Assembly (NCBI GenBank): GCA_002914805.1
Contig: JXTB01000423.1
Coordinates: 1 to 64,000, forward strand
Source: Parasponia andersonii
Lineage: Eukaryota; Streptophyta; Magnoliopsida; Rosales; Cannabaceae
DNA: 64,000 bases
Direction of reading: 5' to 3'
Position 1 is the first letter of the stretch. Each line of letters opens with the position of its first letter. Position numbers and translations under genes: made by a program. The notes under the pieces are model-generated. The model made no database searches. It was given only the letters and a program-made list of their open reading frames with translations, and had not been told where the DNA came from. Below are positions 55,444 through 64,000 of the stretch, in pieces.

Positions 55444-58400
55444 AAGTTCATTCTTGACAACATGCTACCAAGAAGACGCCTAACTAATAAGGTCCCTATA
55501 GATGAAGTCTTTGCACATGATCAAACGACACAATTGGAGCAACATATAGCTCAATTAACGGAGTAGGTGGCTACATTATTGGCTCTCTAAAATCAACCCC
55601 GAAATCGTAACCAACATGATTCAGGGAGTGATGGTTTTAGTGGTAATGAAGAGTACTATGAAGTAGCCCTACTACAGCGGCATAGGGTTCATGTTCCTGC
55701 ATAAGAAGATGATAGACGGCATTGAGAGAGGACAATGTGCACAGAGATTCCTGAATTCCATAATAATAAACAACAGTAAAAATTTATGGATTGGGTATGT
55801 ACCGTAGAAGAAGTTTTTGAATTCAAGGGAATTCTTGAGAACAAGAAGGTTTTGTTGATCATAACAAGGCTTCACGGTAGAGCTATTGCATGATGGCAAC
55901 AATTGAAGATGACAAGGGCTAGGTTTAGAAAGTTAAAGATTATAGAGTGGAATAAGATAAAGAAGAAGATGTGTAGTGAGTTTCTGCCTTATTATTTCCA
56001 AAGGTTGATGTACCAAATATTGTAGAACTTACGGCACGGAACCCGCTCCATAGATGATTATACAACTGAATTCTATCGGTTGTCAATGCGTAATGAGATT
56101 CAAGAGATGGACGATCAGTTAGTGGCTAGGCATATAGAGGTGTGCGACCCCAAATTCAAGACATCGTTAATTTATTTGATCCAATCAACGTATCTACTGC
56201 ACATTAACTGGCACTTCCGGTGGAGAAACAAGCCTTAAGATAGTCAAGTAGCACGTCTTTCAGTGGTAACAACAACAACAATAGTCAAATTGGAGCAAAC
56301 AAAGGAATCACCTCTAGTCAAAAGAGTCCTCCTAATACTACTCAATCTACTAGAGCAACAACTAGTGCAATTAAATGCTTTAGGTATAGAGAAACAGGTC
56401 ATAGATAAGCAAATTGTAAGAAGTCTGGCAACAGGGCTTTATTTGGTGAATCCAGAAAAGCGGGGGATGATATGGAGATTGGTGAAAAGCTGAATTTTGA
56501 TGATAATGCAGTAGAGGGAGAATATGTGGAGGGTGATACTAAGTCGTTGCTTGTGATTCGATGCTCTTGTTTGACACCATAAGCCCCAAAAGATGATTGG
56601 TTGTGCAACAATATTTTTTAATCAATATGTACCATTATGGGTAAGATATGTAGATTCATTATTGATACTGGTATCTATAAGAATATTGTATCTGAAGAAG
56701 TTGTGCAGAAACTTGGGGTAAAGACTAAGAAGCATCTTAAGCCATATAAGTTAATTTGGCTAAAAAATAGAGGAGAGGTTACAGTTTCACAACGAGCTAT
56801 AATTTCTTTTTCCATTGGGAAAAATTACAAGGATAAGTTCAAGTGTGATGTGGTGAACATAGACCATTATTGCTAGGGAGACCATGGCAGTATGATAGGA
56901 GGGTGCTCCATGATGGGTGTAGCAACACTTATAGTTTCTACTTCAATAGCACGAAGATTATTCTGCTACCCAGCAAAAGTAATGAAAAGCTGACACCTAT
57001 TGGAGATAGTGCCAATCTCTTATCTTTGGCTAAGTTTGAAGCAGAGATGGAGAATTCTAGATATGTATATATGTTGTTAGCAAAGGAGAAAAAAAGCTGA
57101 GATGGCCATTCCAGAATAGGCAAAAGTAATAATTAAAGAATTCAATGATGTATTTTCTGCTGAGCTACCAGACAGATTGCCACCGTTACATGATATCCAG
57201 CACCAGATTGACCTGGAACTAGGTGCTGCATTGCTTAACAAACACATTATAGAATGAGTCCTAGTGAGCATAAGGAGATAAGAAGACAAGTAGAGGAGTT
57301 GCTAGCTAAGAGACACATCAGGGAGAGTCTTAGCCTATGTAAAATACCAGCTTTGTTGATGCCTAAGAAAGATTATTCTTTCCATATGTGTGTGGATAGT
57401 CGAGCAATCAACAAGATCAACAATCAATAAGAACATTGTGAGATATAGATTCCTAATTCCTCGCCTAGATGACTTACTTGAACAACTTAGTGGAGCTATT
57501 ATTTTTACTAAGCTAGACTTGAGGAGTGCCTACCATCAAATTCGAATACAGCCTAGAGACGAGTGGAAGACGATATTCAAGACCCGGAAGTGTTATATGA
57601 ATGGCAAATTATGCCATTTAGATTTTCAACACACCAAGTACATTTATAAGAGTAATGAATCAGGCCATGTGACCTTTTATTGGAAAATCTGTGGTAGTTG
57701 CATCTTTAGCATATTCGAGAAGTTTTAATAGTTTTACTTCGAGATAAGTTATTTACTATAGTAAAGAAATGCATCTTCATGACTCTTGAAGTATTATTTT
57801 TATGGTTTGTGATTTCTAGTAATGGCCTATAAGTTGATGAGTCTAACATAGAAACAGTGAGACAATGGCCTCAATCGACAACTATAACAGAGGTACAGAG
57901 TTTTCATAGATTAGTAGCTTTCTATTGGCATTTCCTTCCACACTTCAGCAGTATTATGTCTCTAATAACTGATTGCATTAAGGGATCAAGGTTTCAATAG
58001 ACTGAAGAGGCTGATAAGGTGTTTCAACTTCTTAAGAAATGTCTAACAACTGCACCTTTACTAGGAGTGCCAAATTTTTTCCAGTCATTTGAGTTACACT
58101 GTGATGCTTCCAAGGTTGGTATTGGAGTTGTTTTACATCAAACAGGAAAATCAATAGCTTATTTTAGTGAAAACCTATCTGGGTCTAGAGCATGCTATAG
58201 TATATATAATGTCGAGTTTTATACTGTAGTCCAGGAAATGAAGCATTGGAGGCATTATCTGTTTCAGTGAGAGTTCATTCTGTATACTAGTCATGATGCT
58301 CTCAAGTATCTCCATAGTCAAGACAAGGTCTCTACTAGACATGCATCTTGGTCAACTTATTGGCAGTAGTTTACTTTCATACTCAAACATAAGACGGAAG

Positions 58401-59491
58401 TTACAAATCAAGTTATAGATGTACTGAATCACCGGAGTAGTCTATTGACCACCATGAAAGTAGAGGTATTAGGTTTTGATACATTTCGTGATTTACTTGA
58501 TATTGACCCTTATTTCTCTGTTATTGTGGCTGAGGTAAAGGTAGGAGAAAGAATAGACTATTTGCTGCATGATCGTTATCTCTTTTGGGATAATCAACTT
58601 CGTATCCTAGATCACAGCTTGAGGCTCCAGATTATTCAAGAGCTTCATGGAGAAGACCATGTAGGACGAGACAAAACTTTGTAGTTGGTGAAGAGTTATT
58701 ACTTTTGGCCAACCATACATAAAAAAGTAGAGAGGTTCGTGGAGCATTGTCACATAGGCCAAGTGTCAAAAGGAGGAGAGACTAATGCTGGATTGTATAT
58801 GCCATTGCCAATTCCTACACAACCTTGATCGGATATAAGCATGAATTTTTTGTTGGGGTTACCGAGAACACAGTGAGGTAATGAATCTATCTATGTGGTA
58901 GTCGATCGTTTCTCGAAGATGGTGCACTTCATTCCTTGTAAGAAGACTACAAATGCAGTAAATGTAGCACAGCTATATTTTTAGGAGGTGTATCTATTAC
59001 ATAGATTACCTACTTCCATTATTTCTAACCGTGATACGCACTTCATTAGTCACTTTTGGCATATCTTCTGGAAGATGGTGAACACTCAGCTGAATTTTAG
59101 CATAGCTTATCATCCACAAACTGATAGATAGACAGAGGTGGTAAATTGTTCTCTTAGAGATATGTTGAGATGTTTAGTTGGTGAGCATGTGAAAAGTTGG
59201 GATCAAAAGCTTTGTCAGGCCGAGTTTGCATACAACCATACGGTGAAGACTAAGACTAAGATCTATAGAAAGGCTGAAGACTTTGTCTGAAGTTTGCAAG
59301 AGACTCACCGCCAGGTATATGACAATTTGGTTCAAGCTATAATAAAGTACAAAGCAGACACAGACAAGACACAACGACACGTAGAGTTTGAGGTTGGTGA
59401 GTTTGTGTGGATTATGCTTACTAGAGATCGTTATTCTATTCGCGAGTATAATAAGCTCTCAGCAAAGAAGATCGGATCGCTCGAGGTGTTT

Positions 59492-59670
59492 TGAGTTTTG
59501 AATTGATTAATAAAATTTAGAGAGAGAATATCTCTTTTTTTCTCAAATTTCCAATATTATTTGAGAATCAACGGTTGTTTAAAGTCTATTTCTTGATATT
59601 CGTGAGTGAATTAACAATATTTTTCTAATTTTCTGAAAAATCTTTCTCATTAGATGCTTCCTCTACATCA
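59492..59670 (+). repeat. 3' LTR of element C, partial
   Basis: It matches the last part of the 5' LTR (GAGAATCAACGGTTGTTT, CTTCCTCTACATCA) and ends at the target duplication. Confidence 0.8.
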
Positions 59671-59675
59671 ATAAT

Positions 59676-60350
59676 GACTTTGAATACATTTCACTTGAAT
59701 CAAAATTTCACACAAGACATCCTTTGGCATATATTGTTGTGAAACAAACACCCAAACAAAGCAATCAAAATGTTGCTTCACCTTTCTATGGGCAAAATCT
59801 TTTTTGGCTAAAGTGGTCTTATCTAATCCACCCATTCCGACTATAGAACAACGCAAACCCAATCTTCCTCTTTCAGCAATTGAGTCTCCAAAATCATCAC
59901 ACTTCTTTCCAAGCTAATAATATCATCATCATCATATGAACACAATCTTCTTAAGTTCCGCTGCTGCTCAGCCTCAGGAGAACTAGTCCCCTGACGTGTA
60001 TCGGTGAATTCAATTCCGTAATTTAGCCTACTTTCGAAGATGTCTTTGATCCTAGCTTGGATGAAGTTGATCCGGTTGCGAATTCGATGGAGATGAATAA
60101 CTTTGATGAAGGAGGAGTCAACTTTGGTGATGAACGTCTCAACCACATCCTCAACATCATAAGCCACATCTCAGACTTCCGCTTGCGAACACGCTCGTCT
60201 TGCTCCTACTTGCGCTCGCCGTCTTTCAAGAAGCATTGCATCCGCCTCAGTTCTGCATTCAGGCGCTTCGTGAATGAGTAGTTCAGAGACTCTTTGGACT
60301 GCATGAAATACCACTGCCTCCCCCAGTTTTGTGAGTACTAATTCAGCCAT
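59676..60350 (-). pseudogene. CNL pseudogene block 1: coiled-coil to RNBS-A
   Basis: It starts MAELVLTKLGEAVVFHAVQR, equivalent to the first 20 residues of the intact CNL. A short deletion follows, compared with the intact gene, and the frame shifts around ELRRMQ, with an in-frame stop in the coiled-coil. The EDVVETF motif is kept. P-loop GMGGLDKT and RNBS-A (FDCFVWVFVSQQ) follow. The block ends at the insertion point of element C. Confidence 0.88.
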
Positions 60351-61380
60351 ATTGATCACTTGTGAACTAACGAGACGAGGAGAGAGTTTATTAGTGCAAT
60401 TTTCTTTGATTTTCTGGGTGTGAAAGTGAACAAAGGAGTTTTATGATTTCATATGTTTAATGGTGCTTGTGACCAAGAGAGATAACTTCTCTAAGTTAAG
60501 CAACAGTGTCTGAAATTTATTTAAAAGTGTTCTTAGGTCGCAAAATTCGCGCTAGCGCTCGTAAAGTCAACATTCTCGTTCCGAGAGTTTTTTTTTTTTT
60601 TTCCTTATTTTTATAGGGAAGAGTTTTCTTGTTCTCTTGGTTAGTTTAGAAATACTCCTTTATTTATATTTTTTCCTCTTCATTTTTCTATTTGGAAAGT
60701 GGCACGGGCGGTTTTTAAAAAAATTAATGAAAACATCAAAGTAGGTGCTGCTTTGAGAGCTTATTTTAATTAGGACGAAGACATCTGTGAGGAGTTCCAC
60801 TTGTAGTTGTCACAGGCCAATAAAATAATGATTTAAGACTCGTTTTTCCTTTTATTTTGTACTTATTTAGACTCTAACTTATCGTCATCAAGCACGTCTT
60901 TATTTGTTCTACTGTTCTACTAGCATGCAAACTTGACTTAGATTTAAAAGTCAGGGGACGCCTAGTATAGAGTAGGAGCCACATTTTCTTTAGCACAACA
61001 ACAACCTTAATACTTGCGGCGGAGTTCACAAGAAAAAAATATATATTTGGGGTAGGAAAAAGGTTCTGCTCATGATCTAAAACTACAAAGAGGAATAATA
61101 ACACTCTTGGAATACTCAACAGTAGACAAAAATTGGACTAGCACTTTATAGACAGAATAAACACTGCATTTTTTACTAATTTAATACTTTTCAAGATAAT
61201 TAAATAAAACTGACTGGAAATCAGTTCGACGAAAATAGGATTTATGTTTCAAAATCAATTGTTTCAATCTTCTTCAATGACTATTAACACTTTCAAAGTA
61301 CATTTTAACAGTTTTTAGTAAATATGAATACATTTAATCCTAAAAAAAGTACATAAATACTTATTTTTAAGCATATTTAT
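60351..61380. other. Upstream flank of the CNL pseudogene, no gene seen
   Basis: This would hold the old promoter of the minus-strand CNL pseudogene. No clear motif was found. A short T tract is at 60,589-60,602. The open frame at 60,874-61,119 is of doubtful value. Confidence 0.5.
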
Positions 61381-61399
61381 AAATACCAGTTTTTTACTT

Positions 61400-62790
61400 T
61401 TATTTTTTGAACTTAATCAAGTCAAGATTGATCGAGATAAAAGAGAGTAAAAACGAGGCAAAACAAAATAAAAAGGCAAAAAAAGGTCACTAGGCAATAA
61501 CCAAGGTACAGCCACACCTTCTGGCTGTAAGAGGAACACAATTGCACTCCGCAGCCTCCCATATTGCGCAGTTGCTCCTGTAATATGTCCTAAACCTTTT
61601 TTGGCCCTTTTTAATGAACTTTGATGGCCCAGATCACTCCTTTCACGTGATTGAGTGTACTTGAATTCGACCTAGAAAAATGCTTTAAAAGGAGATGGAG
61701 GCACAATTTCAAATGGGGAAAATTAGAGAGAAAAACACAAGAGATGCACCTGAATTCCTAGAGAGAGAAAGCTTAGAATTAGAGATTCTTGAGTAAGATT
61801 TGGAAGAATTTCTTAAAGGCCTGATGCTCATCCCTATATTAGTTTTTCTTTTCCTTTCTCTCACCCTAATCTCTCCAAAAATATGTATTGAACTTAATGT
61901 TTGAACATGCTTGGATATTATGAATTTTTTGTTAAGATTTGTATTAGATTCTACTATATTTATTTATATTTGATAGCTAGGATTTATTTTACCCCTTTTT
62001 AATTCTTTGTTTTGATTATTATGTTTATTGTTGGTCAATTTTCTATTTCTAATCTATTTCTATTTCTCTTCACTTGTTGCTTTTAATTTATTTGGCCAAT
62101 GAATTAGTTGAACTTAGGTTGCAATTGTGATGCTCAAGAGAGATTAATTTCATAATTCGGACTTGAGAAGCATAGTTTAAGTTGTTCCAAGACTGGATGG
62201 TAATCAATGCCTAGGTGATCACTTTGATAATTTTAAGTTGTTAGGGTTACTGTGAGACTGAAAGATGAGCAATACCTGAACTTCCATTTGAGAACTTGAG
62301 CTAAATGAACATTTAATTGAATAGATTAGATAGAGATATTAACTCAGATTAATTATGTATATTATCTCATTTAAAGTTTATGAGAGGTAATGAGGTGAGA
62401 TTAGATTTTTTAGCTAGTAAATTGACTAGAATTAGGTCGGTAATTACTCAATTTGACGAATTAAAGAGTAATTAAGGGATATCAAGTCATAGTACATTTG
62501 TGCATAGTTTTATCCATATTTTATTTATGTTTTATTCTTTTTGTCTTTGCTTTTTATTTATTTATTTTTATATTCATTTAGGTTTTATGCCTAAATAAAG
62601 TCAAATTATGACAATTTCAGTACTTAGCGATAGTTAAATACATGATCTCTGTAGATCGACCTTTCTTATCACTATACTAGTTAGTTTTATTTTATTAGGA
62701 AATTCTAGGTAGTTTGTAGAAGAAGAAATGTATAAATTATAAATTTGATATTGGTGTTTAACCAACGATATAAGCATTTCAATTATCACT
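61400..62790. repeat. LTR-like non-coding stretch, boundaries not found
   Basis: The order of features resembles a long plant LTR. A leader-like AGAGAGAAAAACACAAGAG and CTAGAGAGAGAAAGC lie at about 61,720-61,780, then an AT-rich body with AACTTAGGTTGCAATTG. Near the end is CTGTAGATCGACC...TTATCACTATACTAG, like the CTGTGGATTCGA...TATACTA motif of several LTRs. No TG/CA ends with target duplication could be fixed. Confidence 0.35.
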
Positions 62791-62989
62791 AGTCTACTCT
62801 TCTTCCATTTACAATAGCCCTCTTTGTAAAATTGTTTTGGAAATCCTCTATGATTCTAGCATTTGTGAAAAGGGATTGCCAAACCTTGATTTAGATCGTC
62901 TCTCTTCTTCTTGGTCGATGACATTCTTTCCTAGCCTCTTGTTGGCACGATCTCTGAGTAGCAAGATGAGTGCTTAGAGGAGACTCAAG

Positions 62990-62990
<1 letters not shown>
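62791..62990. other. Spacer, no feature seen
   Basis: A short stretch of ordinary base composition with no coding or repeat signal. Confidence 0.5.

Positions 62991-62994
<4 letters not shown>

Positions 62995-63032
<38 letters not shown>
62995..63032. repeat. (GA)n microsatellite
   Basis: A nearly pure GA run. Confidence 0.95.
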
Positions 63033-63033
<1 letters not shown>

Positions 63034-63107
63034 TGATGATGCAAGATAAGTACACGTTGCAATGCTTCACATAAGTTAGTATGATGAGTTGGCAAATTTC
63101 AGATCCT

Positions 63108-63108
63108 N

Positions 63109-63143
<35 letters not shown>
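63108..63143. repeat. (GA)n microsatellite next to a single N
   Basis: A second GA run starts after an ambiguous base at 63108. The N at the edge of the repeat suggests a join or unresolved repeat length. Confidence 0.9.
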
Positions 63144-63148
<5 letters not shown>

Positions 63149-63599
63149 CGAGAAGAGGATTTTCCACAAATTTGAAGGACAATATGTGTTTTAGTAGGAG
63201 AATAGATGAAATCGTGAAGAAATTTGAGTATAAACTTAGTGGAAGTCAAGATTGGAAGCAAAGGGGATAATGGGTTAGGAATTTTGTTCAAGGAAGAGGT
63301 GTTTTGAGTGAAAGAAATTCGAGAAATACACAGAAAAATCTTCTTGAAAAACTATCTTGGGTCAGGCTAGGGAACTGTGTCAAACAATTTAATGAGCAAT
63401 ATCCGTGCAATTGCGCGAGTTTGGAGTACCCTTGCATATTAGTCTCTAGAAAACTAATGAGACTGAGTGTCACTCAGTTTTGTTCGACCAAAATTAAATT
63501 TGGTTGACCAAATTCTGAAAAATTCAGATTTGGTCCGAGGTACTCATTTTTATCACTTAAATCTGAGAATGGTCAAAATTTTAAACAAAAAAGATTGAG
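63144..63599. other. Unassigned stretch next to the copia fragment
   Basis: Open frames occur on both strands here (for example 63,304-63,507 plus and 63,288-63,473 minus), but none resembles a family I know. Confidence 0.4.
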
Positions 63600-64000
63600 C
63601 ATTTAAACACAAAATAAATTTTTGTCACTTGTAACTTTTTGGTCAATTTTGCACCCAACAAAGTCCACATTTAAATAACTTGTGATATCAAATTGCGTGC
63701 TTTTAGGATACACAATCCTATATTCATGGTACCATGCAAGTATTTTAACATATGTTTAACTACATTAAGATATGATTCTTTATAATTAGATTGATATCTA
63801 GCATATAAACAAATACTAAATATGATGTCCAGTCTACTTGTTTAAAAATAAAATAAGGATCCAATCATACTTCGATATCTTGTAATATCTACCGCCTTAC
63901 TATTTTCATCTTTATCAAACTTGATAGATGAGCTCATTGGTTTCTTTATTGGCTTTGAATGTTCAAGCTCAAACTTCTTGAATAGCTCCTTGATATACTT
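63600..64000 (-). mobile_element. Ty1/copia retrotransposon, pol fragment, continues off the right edge
   Basis: On the minus strand, YIKELFKKFELEHSKPIKKP, then VDITRYRSMIGSLFYF and LNVVKHMLKYLHGT, match the end of the copia reverse transcriptase and the start of its RNase H; near 63,640 the reading NVDFVGCK corresponds to the YSDADFAGC motif. The lineage resembles SIRE/Maximus by motif wording only. The left boundary is unclear. Broken. Confidence 0.8.

Larger units (their letters stand above)
54827..59670 (+). mobile_element. Ty3/gypsy element C (family G1), near full length, heavily decayed
   Basis: The left LTR is at 54827-55428, and a related but partial right LTR is at about 59492-59670. 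Flanks GTAAT (54822-54826) and ATAAT (59671-59675) are a target duplication with one change. Inside, plus strand, come a tRNA-Met-type primer-binding site, gag (about 55,460-56,560), protease (IDTGIYKNIVSEEVV at about 56,650), reverse transcriptase ([14 protein letters not shown] at about 57,510), RNase H (FELHCDASKVGIG at about 58,085) and integrase (about 58,445-59,480, with [11 protein letters not shown]). Many breaks, more than ten, so it is old and inactive. Order RT-RNase H-integrase fits gypsy, probably a chromovirus. Confidence 0.87.
40262..60350 (-). pseudogene. CNL resistance pseudogene dispersed over 20 kb by transposon insertions
   Basis: Read on the minus strand from MAELVLTKLGEAVV at 60350 to the stop at 40262, four blocks in order match the intact CNL gene: coiled-coil and P-loop (59676-60350), kinase-2 and RNBS-B (54581-54821), GLPL to MHD (52304-52969), and linker plus LRR (40262-41660). 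They are separated by element C (54827-59670), a solo LTR (52975-54575) and element D (41666-52298), and a MITE (41035-41153) lies in the LRR part. The P-loop is GMGGLDKT, with Asp for the last Gly, and stops and small shifts are scattered in all blocks. The MHD motif is canonical (QMHDL), unlike the intact gene. It is a dead paralogue of the 25-28 kb gene. Confidence 0.9.

Noticed and set aside
63288-63507. Opposed open frames of 60-70 codons near the right edge
   Set aside because: Neither shows similarity to a family I recognise, and they overlap in opposite directions; kept only as unassigned sequence.

Overview
The window is nuclear DNA of a flowering plant, probably a eudicot. It is AT-rich and packed with nested transposons, and it contains one apparently intact coiled-coil NB-ARC leucine-rich-repeat (CNL) resistance gene and one long, shattered CNL pseudogene. 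I cannot name the species. No tRNA, rRNA or CRISPR array was seen.

1-10,111: a stack of insertions. The 5' end of a CACTA (En/Spm) transposon sits on the minus strand and runs off the left edge. It has landed in a long terminal repeat (LTR), which itself sits in the ORF1 region of a LINE. The LINE continues to a short poly(A) at about 10,102-10,111. It is interrupted by a 1.4-kb non-autonomous CACTA element (target duplication CTT) and by a 1.5-kb solo LTR (TTAGT/TTGGT).

10,112-25,076: more nesting. A roughly 490-bp solo LTR is split by a gutted Ty3/gypsy element (A). A second copy of that LTR lies in the opposite orientation and holds a 416-bp MITE. Then come an orphan duplicate of the CNL gene's upstream flank (about 15.5-16.2 kb), a GC-rich solo LTR with perfect ATGAG duplications, a second gutted gypsy element of the same family (B) holding a 1.65-kb solo LTR, and a 2.2-kb solo LTR (TGTAT duplications).

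25,077-27,953: the intact single-exon CNL gene, minus strand, 958 codons. It has an unusual LHH in place of MHD and a hydrophobic C-terminal segment.

27,954-40,261: AT-rich intergenic DNA with foldback repeats, microsatellites and a 2.9-kb solo LTR (ATTAT duplications) carrying an internal 306-bp tandem duplication.

40,262-60,350: one CNL pseudogene on the minus strand, spread over 20 kb by four insertions: a small MITE, a 10.6-kb Tat-lineage gypsy element (D, perfect GGCAT duplications), a 1.6-kb solo LTR and a 4.8-kb gypsy element (C, same family as A and B). Element D carries, between integrase and its right LTR, an antisense intron-containing transcription unit that is partly hidden by a 530-bp assembly gap.

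60,351-64,000: the pseudogene's upstream flank, an LTR-like AT-rich stretch, two (GA)n tracts and a copia pol fragment on the minus strand running off the right edge.

Most of the window is transposon fossil. Seven repeats are solo LTRs, six of them with matching or near-matching 5-bp target duplications, so LTR-LTR recombination has been frequent. The two CNL loci and the duplicated flank indicate a resistance-gene cluster that expanded and then decayed.
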